The notes: generated by a model not told the origin, from the letters alone. A stretch of 64,000 bases of DNA from Rosa chinensis (GCF_002994745.2 NC_037090.1:5453501-5517500), one strand, 5' to 3'; positions 22,446 to 34,399 are shown, numbered from the stretch's first letter. Translations and numbers: made by a program.

Positions 22446-23654
22446 ATGGCAGAGTTTTGCAAAATGCCAGAAGAGATGGTGGTGCCAATCCTATCACGGT
22501 TGCTTCCGAAATCTCTAATGCGATTCAAGTGCATCCACAAGTCATGGCATTCTCTGATCAATAGTCCCCAGTTCATATCCAAGCATCTTCACTTTCACAA
22601 CAACTTGTCTTCCTCCACTACCATCCTCTTAAAGCGTCCTGTAATGCGCAGAACCGATACTTTGAATGAGAAGATTGTTTGTTCGTTCCTTAATCTTCAC
22701 AATGCAAATGATGGTGATGAGGATAACCTTCATTATGATATCAAGGACCTCGAATTTCAGCCTTCAATGGGTTTAAATACTAGGGGACAATTTATTGAAA
22801 TACCTAATGAATATTATTATAATTGTGCATATATTATAGGTCAATGTGATGGGATATTTTGTCTAACTCTTTATGCTGCAAAAGACCTTGTTTTGTACAA
22901 TCCAGCAATCAAAGAATTCAAGTTTCTTCCTGAGTCATGCCTTCAAGATAAGAATATAGGTTCTGTGGGATTTGGCTATGATCCCAAGTCTGAAGATTAC
23001 ATACTCGTTAGCGTTGTAAGTTATGGGCATGGGGAGCAATATTACAATGATGATCGTCTCGTTATTGATCCTATGAGAGCAGAAGTTTACACAATGAGTA
23101 CCGATTGTTGGAGAGAGATCAAGATTCACAATCTGGAAACCGAAACTACGTTTTTTTGGCCTAGACATTTCCAAGTGTACTTTAAGGGTAATTGTTACTG
23201 GTTGGCACATGAAAAAAGGAAGGAATTCATCACTTTGTATGACAGACTTGAGGAGTACTACATTTGGGAAGCAATTGTTTGTTTTGACACCGCCAATCGG
23301 ATTTTTCATAATATATTGGTTCCAGATTGCTTGTACGAATTCCCAATGCATGACTTGGACCTTGCAGTATGGCACGATTCCATTGCTCTTTTTGGCTTTT
23401 ATCGCGGTGGAAGTCGACCCTTTGAGATCTGGGTGATGGATAACTTCGATGGTCTCAACTCTTCATGGGTAAAACAGCTATCCGTTGACATTGCGAAATC
23501 TCCTATACCGTTGGCACTTTGGGAAAGGAATAAGATTCTTTTGGTTTTCACACATACACAAATAGCTTTGTACAGCTTTGTAACTGAAACATATCAGTAT
23601 TTACCACTTTATGGTGCGAGTTTTTTCAGGCTTTTCCTTATGTGGATAGTATAG
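22446..23654 (+). CDS. SFBB: F-box protein of the SFBB/SLF type (S-locus F-box-like)
   Basis: Single-exon gene, 402 codons. I chose the ATG at 22446 because MAEFCKMPEEMV is where rosaceous SFBB proteins begin. Residues about 8-48 form the F-box (PEEMVVPILSRLLPKSLMRF, then CIHKSWHSLINS), which binds SKP1 in an SCF ubiquitin ligase. The rest is an F-box-associated (FBA) domain with blocks such as VLYNPAIKEFKFLPES, GFGYDPKSEDY, EVYTMSTDCWREIKI and FEIWVMDNFDGLNSSWVKQL. In apple and pear SFBB proteins, and in SLFs generally, such F-box proteins act in pollen and target non-self S-RNases. A frameshift in a T6 run (23621-23626) replaces the family-like C-terminus; one more T would give FFQAFPYVDSIVPVKR and a stop at 23669-23671 (408 aa). 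It may be functional with an altered tail, or a recent pseudogene. It is convergent with the S-RNase-like gene at 35.2-44.9 kb. Confidence 0.9.
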   Translation: MAEFCKMPEEMVVPILSRLLPKSLMRFKCIHKSWHSLINSPQFISKHLHFHNNLSSSTTILLKRPVMRRTDTLNEKIVCSFLNLHNANDGDEDNLHYDIKDLEFQPSMGLNTRGQFIEIPNEYYYNCAYIIGQCDGIFCLTLYAAKDLVLYNPAIKEFKFLPESCLQDKNIGSVGFGYDPKSEDYILVSVVSYGHGEQYYNDDRLVIDPMRAEVYTMSTDCWREIKIHNLETETTFFWPRHFQVYFKGNCYWLAHEKRKEFITLYDRLEEYYIWEAIVCFDTANRIFHNILVPDCLYEFPMHDLDLAVWHDSIALFGFYRGGSRPFEIWVMDNFDGLNSSWVKQLSVDIAKSPIPLALWERNKILLVFTHTQIALYSFVTETYQYLPLYGASFFRLFLMWIV

Positions 23655-23682
23655 TTCCAGTCAAGAGGTAATAACCTATACC

Positions 23683-23808
<126 letters not shown>

Positions 23809-23997
23809 TCAAATCTGTGTTGATATCTTGATTATAGTTTGAAGGACGCGCAGTATTGAATTCAAATTGCGAGCTACATCTGTATCATGACTATATGCTA
23901 GTATGCTAATATGGATTCACGTTAGACATTCTTGCCAAACGAAAACTATATATCACTGAACATGCACTGAATATCACACACACACATATAGAGGTTG

Positions 23998-24350
23998 TGA
24001 AGAGTACGTCCGCAACCCAGAAAAAGTGCGGATGTACGGGATTTCTCCACGATCAAGCTCAGACGGAGGCGCGCCTCTTGCCGGACGGAGGCTAACGACA
24101 TCCTAGATCAGTTTGCAGTGAAGACGAAGGCCAAAGAGATCGAGGTCGAAGGTCTGGGCAGCGTGGTTGACTGCAAAGTGGTAGTCCGATCAAGGTCGAC
24201 TGGAAAGTGGTAGCCGGCGAGTCCACCCGACTGCAAACTAGTCTGGGATGTCCAGTGGGTTCGTCCGGCAACCGCAGCGCAGCCATCACCACCTTCTCAA
24301 CACTGAAGAGGGACGTCCGCACTTTTTCTGGGTTGGGGACGTCCTCTTCA
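23998..24350. mobile_element. GC-rich TIR element, about 353 bp
   Basis: Ends are inverted repeats of about 40 bp: ACGTCCGCAACCCAGAAAAA at the left pairs with TTTTTCTGGGTTGGGGACGT at the right. The interior is GC-rich compared with flanks and keeps a frame open on the minus strand (24092-24322), not recognised. No clear target duplication. Likely a non-autonomous DNA transposon. A (TA)n run follows at 24361-24386. Confidence 0.6.
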
Positions 24351-24386
24351 GAACAGGCCTATATATATATATATATATATATATAT

Positions 24387-24990
24387 GTGGTTCAATTAAT
24401 GCACGTAAATCTGTTATGTTTTGTAAAACTGATGATCTCTTTCCCGTCTTACAAATTTGTGTTCTAAGCCACAGCTCAGTTCATGCAAGAAAACTAGTAC
24501 GGCACCAGCAAAAAAAAAACGACAAACTAAACCAATAGTTATTTCCATACTTTGGCTTAATTTCCACAGCAAAACATGTTTTCCACACATAATGTGTCGT
24601 CATCGGGTGTCAAAAGTATCTGATCACAGGCCATTGGTTTTTGAGATTAATTTTCACTCAATTACAATGGGTGGCTTCCAAGATTAAGAAACGGCGTGGC
24701 TTTCAATTTCAGAAGGCGTGGCCTTAAGATAAGAGTAATGCCAGGGAGGTGCGGTGGCTTTGGTATCTAATGTTGTGAAACTGAATGAGCAAACATAGAA
24801 TCGAAGGGTCAATTAACACACAACTATATTAATCAATATTAACGTACATTAACTAGTTACACAAAGGTTTAGACAAATTACCAGCTTCATTGGTGGTTGA
24901 CATGGTGAGTAGCAACAGGATGATCAAGCACAACGTACTACACAGCTACAAGAATGGCCTAGCCTTCTCCTCTTCTCTGATTGCAAGTTT
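24387..24990. other. Spacer, nothing recognised
   Basis: AT-rich; short frames only; no domain, terminal repeat or conserved motif seen. Confidence 0.3.
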
Positions 24991-25575
24991 CTTCAATGGG
25001 GCAGGACTGAATACTTGTTGCATACAGAGCAATCCATTATAGAAAGACTCACAAAAGAGCCACTTTGCAAGTCCATGATGAGGGCATTCCAACTCAATAT
25101 CCTTGAAACGCTCTCATGCATTATAAAAGTCTCATTATCCTCTTGAAAGAACTTGGTCAAGCATCCCACATCTAAGTGGTCCGATCATGTGGATAGTAGG
25201 CATTCAAGAAGACTCTTTGCATATCAACCCAAGAGAGAATGCATCTTAGTTTAGCCTTATGAAGCCATGTGTGTACTTAATCCTTCAAAGAAAATGGGAA
25301 CAACTGAAGCTTCAATCCCTTCAAAGTTAATCCTCCCAAGTCATCGTCGAACATATGACATCAAACTCAATTATGTGACAATATGGTCTCTTGCTAGCCA
25401 TGCCATGGAAAGTAGGTAGAATAGACAACATTGTAGGCTTGATCTTGAAGTTGACATTTGTCAGAAGAAGCACAGTGTGAGATGGAGCATTTATAATGCT
25501 GGGACATGAATAATGGCTCAATGGAAGCTCCTCCTCATCTTGTGGTACTTGATGAACTTGACCCATGTCACCCAT
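24990..25575 (-). pseudogene. Gag remnant of a gypsy-like retroelement
   Basis: The minus strand encodes a broken gag. LPTFHGMASKRPYCHIIEF lies at 25350-25440, and a further segment (GLKLQLFPFSLKD, then WLHKAKLRCILSW) corresponds to the conserved retrotransposon gag region. Stops and frameshifts are frequent. The upstream LTR remnant at 26.0-26.66 kb has the same orientation. Confidence 0.5.
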
Positions 25576-26004
25576 ATCTACTACTAGAATATGAGACCTA
25601 AAAGGTGCTCAGAAGCGATGTCTTGGTCTCCTAACTTTCCTTTTGTTGGTCTTCCTCTAGGTAGTCTTTGCAAAACACAACCACTTCTCAAATTAATAGG
25701 TAGTTAGTAACATGTCACTCATACACCTACAAAGAATCAATATGAATTAATTGAGTATCTCAACAACAAATTAGATACAAGATAAGCACCAATTCAACCA
25801 ACAATAAATTGACATATAATTAGAGGGCTGAGAAGAGAAAGAAAAACAACAAGTAGCATTAAAATGACTAAACTAACAAAATAACAATGAAAATTCAAAT
25901 TGGAAAGTAAACAACCAGCAAAGAAACAAGAAAAAAAAACTAAATAAAAGTATGCTATAAGTGACCCTAAATATCATGTTACTAAGGGATTAAGATCTGA
26001 AGAC

Positions 26005-26663
26005 CCTAATCCCTGGCAACGTTCGGTGCTATTGAATTGGTTCATATACTCACAAGTGCACGAATCGTATCAAGTAAGAGAAATATTCACACCTTAGTTA
26101 TCATACCTTGGAAATTAGAGGTTGGACCTAACCATGAAAATCGACACCAGGACAACTCAAAAGCATACAATTAAAAATAATGTAAAATATTCACATAAGG
26201 CACCAAGCATTGGAAATACTTTGCTTAGATCATGATATATACCAAGCCTAGTCAAAGCTACTAATTAACTTGTAGCCTAAATGAGTTATGCACAATGAAA
26301 TCTAGAATTTTGTTGGGAATTTTGAATCTAAATTAATTGCAAACAAAAATTAAACCAATCAACTAATAATTAAACAAGAAAATTAAATTTGGAGTTTTAA
26401 ATTAATGGGAACATGGGAGTGTCAGATGATTCACACTAATTATCTTGCAAACATTGATGCAAAATTTCACAAATGAATTTTCATTATGTGTTGATTTCCG
26501 TATTTCCTAAGCCTCAAATTCCTCATATCAGGATTAATGTCGATCACTATGTTTGTTCAAATTCCAGGGCTAGAAGATTAGGGGCTGTGTTCAAAGTGAT
26601 TTGAGTGTTTTTCATTCGCCTATCGTGTAACAATCAACACGGTCATCAAAGATGGGAAGTATT
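26005..26663 (-). repeat. LTR/leader remnant of the gag-bearing element
   Basis: Reverse-strand text ACCGAACGTTGCCAGGGATT at about 26009-26030 looks like a decayed GGCGCCGTTGCCGGGGA primer-binding site. Beyond it, GATACGATTCGTGCACTTGTG and following sequence resemble gypsy or LARD LTR ends. The region is cut off at 26664 by a CACTA terminus. Confidence 0.4.
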
Positions 26664-27480
26664 CACTATGCCAGAAAAGTAATCAGACGACAGATCTCCT
26701 CTGTCGTCTGATCAAAAAAATTTCTGTTGTCTAGTACGGTGCCGTCTCTTGGGGGTATCAGACGACAGATTTCCTCTGTAGTCTGAATAATCAGACGACA
26801 GAAATTTTTGTGGTCTTCTATTGTCTGATGAAATCAAGACATGAGTTAGCTGTGTATTAGTGAATTCAGACAACAGATAAATGTGATGTGATGTGATCTA
26901 AAAACAAATAACAGTTCCTTGTAATTTCTATGATCTAATGCTTATTCCGAAGATAGAAAAATGTGGTTTGAATGAACCAAAGTAGAAGATATGAAATCCT
27001 ATCTGTTGTCTGAATGGACTTATAATAACAGTTTAGTGTTGTTTTATTCAAATTCCAATAACAGTTAACTGTCATTAGCATTCAATTCAGATTACATTTA
27101 TCTATCATTTTTAGTAGCCTACAATAACATTAATTTATCTGTTGTTTGAGTGCACAAGTAACAACATATTTTTTCTTGTTTCTATTGTTCTTAGATATGT
27201 CCAACAACATATTTGGATTTCATTTTGTTGTTGCTTTTTATTTCAGATGATAATTTTCTGTTGTTTGAGTGCACAAGTAACAACATATTTTTTCTTGTTT
27301 CTATTGTTCTTCGATATGTCCAACAACATATTTAGATTTCATTTTGTTGTTTCTTTTTATTTCAGATGACAATTTTCTGTTGTTTGAGTGCACAAGTAAC
27401 AACATTTTTTTTTGTTTATGTTGTTCTTAGATATGTCCAACAACATATTTGGATTTCATTTTTCAACACGCTTTCTAATT
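26664..27480 (+). mobile_element. 5' end of a second CACTA element
   Basis: CACTATGCCAGAAAAG at 26664 is followed by multiple TCAGACGACAG and CTGTCGTCTGA motifs, the same subterminal motif as in the element at 14.9-19.7 kb. From 27139 a 119 bp unit starting CTGTTGTTTGAGTGCACAAG repeats about 2.9 times (27139, 27258, 27377). No matching TGGCATAGTG end was found in the window, so the element is truncated or its other end has mutated. Confidence 0.65.
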
Positions 27481-28450
27481 CAGATGACATATTTGTATTC
27501 TCATTGCGCCACAATTATGTAAATCTGGAAACTAACAATGCATTCATCAAATATGGAATCCATTCATAAAAATACCAATATATATTTGATTAATCTATTA
27601 CTGCAGCTATGCATACATCCTTAATGGAGCTAAACTTAGTAAACATCAGTTCAATAACCTATAGCAGTTGGCATGATCAACAAATGGAACCCAAAAAACA
27701 CTGATATCTCATACTATTGATCATGTTTGGTGAAGGTAGATTTAGGTGGTGCATCAGTCTCTTCAACAACTGGTTTCGACATTTTTTTTTTTTACCACTT
27801 TTCATTTGCAGTGTCTTCATCCTTAGTGCTATTGCTTTAGCTTTGGCTGTGTTGTTAGACTGGGGAGCCATGGCCTGAAAGAAACAGATCAATAGTCAGC
27901 AGTATGTATTAATAAATGGTTGAAACACATAATTAAGTTAAGGAACCAAATGTCAAAAACTTAACAGCCACATCAACTCACCAAGTAAACAAATATCAAG
28001 AAAAGAAACAAAATCCAGACAATCGAAGCCACTCACCAAAAAGAAACTGAACCCAAGACCAAGTTCTTGCCTTTTAACTTCAAACAAACTCTCCTTTCTC
28101 CTTCTCTCTCGTTTCTGATCCCCTCCGGAAAAAAGTATTCTTCTTCCCTCTTCCTATTCCTTCTTCTTTTCTTTCTTTCTCCTCTTCTCTCTGTCATCGA
28201 CTTTCCCATCTGCTCCTCTCTTTCTTTCTGTCTTTCCTCTTTGTTTCCCTTGTTACTCTTTCTTTCTCCACCTCCCTCTGTTTCCTTCTTTCTCATCACT
28301 TTGCCGACCCATCTTTCTTTTCTTCTTCTTTTTTTCTCATTTTTTTCTTTTTTCTTTTTCTTTCTTCTTCTCGGCTACCAAAAACTGAATTTCTCCTTTT
28401 CAAATAAAAGCCCACACCCCAAAACAAACTAAAAAAGAGAAATAAACTTA
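27481..28450 (-). other. Possible gene fragment behind the CACTA end; CT-rich block
   Basis: A minus-strand frame (27677-27892) begins a plausible N-terminus MAPQSNNTAKAKAIALRMK. It runs into an A12 homopolymer, beyond which another frame reads KPVVEETDAPPKSTFTKH and stops, as if one short protein had been shifted at the homopolymer. The region 28070-28380 is very CT-rich on the plus strand, like a promoter or 5' UTR for that minus-strand unit. Protein unidentified. Confidence 0.3.
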
Positions 28451-29759
28451 AGGGTCCTTGACCCAAAGCACCAAAATAAGCAAAAATTATCTCATTTACC
28501 CCAGCAACATATTTTTGTTCCCACTTACCCTATTTAAAGAGAAATGACAATTTTACCCTTGACTTAATTAATAAACTACATGTATGCCACTCTTCTCTTC
28601 CTAGCACGACACACACACACTCTCTCTCTCTGCGCGCTATCCTCGATCTCCGACTCTACCTCCGGTGCAGTGACAGCGTCCACGCCTGAAAAAGTCGACG
28701 ACGCTCTCGGCTTCCCTCTGGCCACCTTCGAAGTTATCAACGCCGACAAAATTGCAGATCTCCGGCAGATCGATCTCTCCTCTCTCTCTTCTGTCTCTCC
28801 CCTTCGCGCAAGATATATTGGGTTCTATGGGAAGTTGATATATTTGAGATTCAGATGCGGTCTCCGGCGAGTAGACCCTCCAGGCCTCCGCCGCTTCCAC
28901 ATTTGAACTCTTTGGATTTCGAGTCCAGCTCTCCGTCCTCTGTCTTGATTTGAAGAATTCGAGATTTCATCAATGTCACCGCCGGTCTCGAGTTCCTTTT
29001 TGTCGAGTCCTGGACCAGGTTCTTAGCCCAATTTCGTTCCAAACGACAAAGCTCTTCTGTTGGAGCTCCATGACACGATCCCGGGTCTGCAACCGGAAGG
29101 AGAAGGGGAGGTGGGTGCCCATATCATTTTTCTGGGTGCCAAATCAGTTTTTTTATTTTTTTATTTTTTTTATTTTTTAAGTAATGGGACAAAAGGAAAA
29201 GGAACAAAAACAGTTTTGAACGTCTATTGGGGGGCAATAGACGTTTTTAAATTGATATAATCTCTTTATTTTTTTCTTTAATCAAAGTCTTATTTGTCTA
29301 ATTTTAGGAAGATTAGTTCTCATTCCTGCTACCGAAAGTTCTATTGGGAGGCAATAGACGTCTATTGGGGGGCAATACATGGCTGATAGACATCTATTAA
29401 GGGGTAATAAATGTCTATTGGGGCAATAAACCTTTCCGATGAGGTATTCTTAAAAGTCCCGTGGGCGACGGCCGGTGACTGGAATTGGGCAAAAGTTGGC
29501 CGGAATCCGGCGACCGGTGACCGGAATACTGCAGCCGGTGACCAGGCTCCGGCGAAGTCTCCTATAGTTTCTCTCTCTTCCATTTTCTCTCTCTCTCTCT
29601 CTAAATAACAAAGGGTAAGGGTAAAATGGTATTTAAAAAATCTTAATGGGGTATTAGGGAAGACCTCTTTAGAGTGTTTTGGGTAAGAGGTAATTAAAAA
29701 AACTTAATGGGGTAGGTGGGAAAAGAATCTCTAAAAATGGGGTAAATGGACAAAAACCC
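28451..29759. mobile_element. 1.3 kb TIR transposon with GC-rich cargo (Pack-type candidate)
   Basis: Ends are diverged inverted repeats (AGGGTCCTTGACCC at the left; the reverse of the right end is GGGTTTTTGTCCATTTACCC) with related sequence continuing over 100 bp inward. An 8 bp direct repeat TAAACTTA flanks it (28443-28450, 29760-29767). The interior has two GC-rich, gene-like blocks (28580-29130 and 29455-29565), far above the local GC level, with open frames on both strands. One plus-strand frame (28580-28906) is 108 codons long. I cannot name the donor gene. No transposase. Confidence 0.6.
29220..29435. repeat. Repeated GTCTATTGGGGGGCAATAGACG motif
   Basis: Variants of CTATTGGGGGGCAATAGACG, itself near-palindromic, occur at 29223, 29341, 29360, 29393 and 29411, inside the TIR transposon. 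A related motif (AGGGGCCAATAAAAGTCTAT) appears at about 39953. Confidence 0.7.
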
Positions 29760-29962
29760 TAAACTTAATATCTAATAATCTAAGTAATTGACAAACTGAA
29801 AGACAAAACCAACTAACCAAGTAAAACAATAGCACCTAACTAAATAAGTAAAAGAAATAAACCTTTAACAAGGCTTATAAAAATGCAAACCCAAACACAA
29901 AAGAAGAGATATTTAAATTGGATGAGGGATATAACAAAAACTGTGAGTTAGCCTAGCAACAC

Positions 29963-32056
29963 TGATAGGAGCATTTTAATGTGATATTTTAATAGTTAAT
30001 TCCTCACATTTTGCTTAGTTAATTCCTTAACTGAATCGATTTTTAATTCAATTTCTACTTTTAGGTACATTGGAGTAGATGAAGGTGAAATGAGCGTTAG
30101 GTCCATAATTACCTGGAAATGATGGAGAAAAATGGAAATGTACTAAAAGATCAATTTTACACATATTCCTACTCCGGCTAGGAGAAACCAAGCCAAGCAA
30201 AGAAGAAGGAGCGGCCGCCTGACCAAATGAACTTCAAATGAGCTGAAACCTTCCAGATCCATTCTAGACACCCAAATGATCATTTCTTATGAAGAGTGCC
30301 AGAGAAAAATATGAGTGGAAGGCCTTCAAACAATCAGCCCAATTCTCTACAGAAGCAAAACCGAAAAACTGGACATGTAAGAGGTCCAGCAGCATTTCCG
30401 GCCCAACCACATGGTAATAAATTCTGAAATTTTACCACAGTAATCTACACTCATGGTGGATAATTTCATATGAAGAAGTCGAAGGCATATAATGAAGTCT
30501 TGTTGGAGAAATAATTGAAGGAATAAAGGGACAGAAACTGACTTGAAAACAGCTCAACACCACATATTCATGTTTCCCACCCACATGAAGAAAGCATTTC
30601 TTTTTCCTTGGATACATTTTTCTACTCTAAAAGATCATCATCACTTCCACATTTCTTCACCTTCATGCTTTGCTTTCATCATTACCTCATCTTTTACATA
30701 TTTTACAAACCACTCTCATACTCCACTTTCATTATTTTTCTTCATCTCATCATTTCACTCTTCTTTTTCCTCCCTATTTAAACACCTTCTCCTCTCACTC
30801 TCAAGCACCAATTTCTTCATCCATTCCATCTTCTTTGTCTCTCCATTTCCTTTCCATTTTCTCTCTAAATTCCTTCATCCATTCCATCTTCTTTGTCTCT
30901 CCATTTCCTTTCCATTTTCCTTCTCCATTCTCTAGTTGCAAAGTTCTGCGTTTTCAAGCAAGGAGAGGAAGAAGAAGAAGGAGTCGTGAAGATCATATCC
31001 TCCACCATCCACCTTGAAGGCTTGCTTCTAAGATTCAAGATCCAACCATCTAGCTCTCCATCTCCATCTCCCCTCACGGTGTAATTCATTCTTTTTCCTT
31101 GTAATGATCTTTTGTTTTCCTTGTTTGAATTCATATGAACTTGTTTCTAGTTAACAATAATGTTAAGGGCAAAGTTTAAAGCCCGTTTATATGTTTTGAG
31201 ATAAAGTTGTGATTTCTATATGTTGATTTTTATGTTGCTTATGTGGGTTTGTTTAATTAAATTTGCATGATAGAAAGCTTTTGTACTTTAATCTTATGTG
31301 GTTGCAAACACTTAGGGTTTTGATATAATTGGTGCTAGGTTTAAGAACATGAAATCGACTTTTCGTTTTGTGTAAACTTGAATCAAAATAGTAAAGGTTT
31401 TGTGCAAAGACCGAATTTAATTAAAGAGGATTGCAATTAGGTGGACTTTTCCATACTAAGTTGTACACTTGAGTTGATAGCCTTTCTCTATGTCTAATGC
31501 GTTGAACATGTCATGATTGACTAGCTTTCTAGGGCTTGATTGCATGTTTGATAGGATTAATCTAGGTGCTTTCACTTAGATTAATTAGCATTGAAAAGTA
31601 AAATATGGGAAATCGTTTGCTTTCGAATGTTTCACATGATCAACTCCTCTCACATGACTTGGAAGAACAATGTAGGGTTAATTCGAATTCAATGATAAAC
31701 TTGGGTTTAATCTTTGTTTCTTATGTTTCATTCTTATACATGTGTTTTTATATTTTCTTTATTTTAATTTTCAATTCTATAATTCTTAAACCCCCCTCCC
31801 TTTTTATTTTGTTACTTGTATATATTTCTATTCTTTATTTTATTTTTGTAAATAATACTTTATTATTTTAATTCTTTATTTGTTTATACAATTGTATATA
31901 TTTATATTCTTTATTTTATTTTTGTAAATAATACTTTTCTTTATTTGTTACACAATTACAGGTGTACCCTCAATCCCCGGATAGAACGATCCCTATTTGC
32001 TTATACTACTAACGACATTTTAGGGTTAAATTGTGCGCTTCCCAAAAGCGACATCA
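29963..32056 (+). mobile_element. Solo LTR, 2.1 kb
   Basis: Starts TGATAGGAGCATTTT and ends GCGACATCA, flanked by a perfect 5 bp TSD AACAC (29958-29962, 32057-32061). Near its end it contains AATCCCCGGATAGAACGATC and TAGGGTTAAATTGTGCGC. A second copy in opposite orientation is at 57312-59412. There is no internal region, so it arose by LTR-LTR recombination. The open frames at 30.5-31.1 kb are low-complexity Phe/Ser/His products of CT-rich DNA, not genes. Confidence 0.85.
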
Positions 32057-32258
32057 AACACAGCATTTTTTTTTTTAATAAATCCATATCCTTGCAATCA
32101 TCCACAGGGAGGTCATGAGACAAACACACTACTCAGCTCGATCTATCAACTGCAGTAAAAGTGCAGTATCATAACTATAGGGTAGAAACCTATATAGAAC
32201 AACTACTGTCCTAGTAATTTAGTGCACTACAAGATGAATATCAAGGAAAACCGGTATA

Positions 32259-33098
32259 CTAGTAGAAGATGATAAAACCTGGCAATTGATTCCACAATCT
32301 GGCATTAGTTCTGTTGCAACTAATACAAATTCTTTCCTTGTGACCCCATCCTCTACCATTTCCATCTCTATCTCCATTTTTTGCTTCATCACCTCGAGCT
32401 ACCATAGCACTCATATTAGATAAGAGAGGAAAGCTGTCTTTAATTCTTCTTTCTGCAGCAAGTAATTGAGACCTCAAGTCTCGAAGAGAGATAGGTGTTT
32501 CCCTGTCCTCAATCACAGTCCTAACAGTAGAATATTCATCAGAAGGACCATTCAAGATAACAATGATAATATCTTCATCTGGAATAGAGACTCCCACAGA
32601 TAGTAGCTGATCTCTAGCATTCTTGACACGCTGCAGATACTTTTCAATTGTCTCACTTCCCTTGCGAAGTGTTTGTAACTCAGTTTTAAGCTGCATAATG
32701 CTCACTCTTGACACAGCAGAGAAACGTTCTTGAAGAGCAATCCAAGCTTGCCTAGATGTTTTACAACCAATTATCACATCCACAATATCTTCATCCAAAG
32801 TGGCCATTAGCAGACTAAGAAGAGCCATATCGGTTTGCTTCCATGCTTTATATATTGTAGTTTCTTCATTAGTAACTAGACCTTCAGTAGTAAGAGAATA
32901 TCTAGAAAGGGCAACTTCTGAACCATCATAAAATCCAAACAATCCATTTCCAGCAAGAGTAGACTGGAACTGATAACTCCATTTGATTAAGTTTCTGTCT
33001 CCAAGACGCATAGTTATGATACTCAACAAGGAATGAACATGAGAGTGAGACAGACTAGGCGTGGTTACACCTTGAGGGGCCATTTGTAACTTCTGCAA
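32259..33098 (-). pseudogene. Copia gag ORF (UBN2 / gag-polypeptide type), pol lost
   Basis: A 279-codon uninterrupted frame. The likely start is MAPQGVTTPSLSHSHVHSL, six codons in, just after a TTTGCAG. It has the copia gag landmarks NLIKWSYQFQSTLAGNGLFG, QAWIALQERFSAVSR and LKTELQTLRKGSETIEKYL, then DEYSTVRTVIEDRE. The zinc knuckle is decayed: CISCNRTNARLWNQ lacks its second half. Everything downstream, including pol, is gone, and the solo LTR lies 0.2 kb away. Without pol this is a truncated remnant, though the gag frame itself is open. Confidence 0.7.
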
Positions 33099-34285
33099 AT
33101 AATTCTCACCAAGTAAACTTCTATTTGTAGGAGCACACTCAAAGAAATTTCAACAACCTCTTGGAACTGGTAGACAAAGATATTGCTTGGATCAGAATGC
33201 TCAAAATTACTCACAAACGAGAGATTTTCTCAGATTTTACTTTTGGTCACAATTTGCTTAAGTTTTCAAGACAAACACCGCATATCTTGTTGCTCTATTT
33301 TACTCAACTACACAGTTTTGCTCTATTTTTCTCAAATACTTAGAGATTTCAAATAAGAATTGCTCAAGAATTACTCTCTATATGCTCCAAAGTTACTCTG
33401 ATTTACTCTATATACTCCAAATTTACTCCAAAGCTCAAACACATTGAGATTTGCTCAAGAGTTGCACTGTATGTTCCAAGTTTACTCCAGATTTCTTATT
33501 TCTAGTAAAACAAATGATATCGCACAATATTGCTCAAAATCATAAAGCTCATACTTCTGAAGAATAAGAACAAGAGCAAATCACCTGAGGAAGAGAAGTC
33601 CAAGTCACAGCAACTTCAAAAACACACCGAAAAAGCTCACACCAGGCTTCGATGAAGATCAAAGCTTTGAATCCAAGATCCGAAGATGATCAAACCGCAA
33701 ATCACACCAGAAATGAAGCTAGATCTAAACATGCAAAACAGATAATCAATTTAACAAAGATGAGTGCGGAATTCTAAGAAGCACCGATACGGGTAAGCGT
33801 ATCCGGATACGATACGATCGGATACGTGGAAACGGTAAATCTTAAATGTAATTGGATACATGTACGTGAAGGATACGCAAATTAAATATATATATTTATA
33901 AATATATATATATACCCAACCCAGCAGCTGTTATCACACATAATTGACCCACAAATCCATAATCATGACCACTAGCACAACTCCACACTCCCACAGCAAA
34001 TAACAAATATGAGAAGAAGAGCATAACAAATGTACCCGAAGCAGCTAGAAATTGAAGCTCCAAGCGAATCGAAGATGAGGAGAAGTCTCGAGCAGAAAAG
34101 ATTTCGACTTGCGAAGAAGAACAGACGAGCAGAAAAGGTCAGACGAAGCTAGAAGACCAGACGAGCAGTAGAGGAACTCCGAAGCAGCTGAGATTAGGTC
34201 CGAAGCGGAAATGGTCCGACTTGCGAAGAAGACCAAACGAGAATCAAAGGAACTCCGAAGCGACTCTCGATCTGGGTTTGTGATT
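33099..34285 (-). other. Leader/LTR-like region upstream of the copia gag; local repeats
   Basis: No gene. On the minus strand this precedes gag and has a plausible intron donor (CCTCAGGTGATTTG near 33580) and repeated TTACTCTATATACTCC-type phrases. At 33785-33880 GGATACG recurs. At 34070-34265 the phrase GACTTGCGAAGAAGA recurs, with GGAACTCCGAAGC. Confidence 0.4.
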
Positions 34286-34287
34286 TT

Positions 34288-34397
<110 letters not shown>

Positions 34398-34399
34398 AG

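Noticed and set aside
22935..23375. A 146-codon minus-strand frame inside the F-box gene
   Set aside because: Antisense shadow of the F-box coding sequence.
26664..29960. A complete second CACTA element ending near 29.9 kb
   Set aside because: No TGGCATAGTG-type right end with an ATT duplication could be found, and a separate TIR element begins at 28451.
30543..31017. Phe/Ser/His-rich frames of 115-130 codons
   Set aside because: They lie inside the 2.1 kb solo LTR and are composition artefacts of CT-rich DNA.
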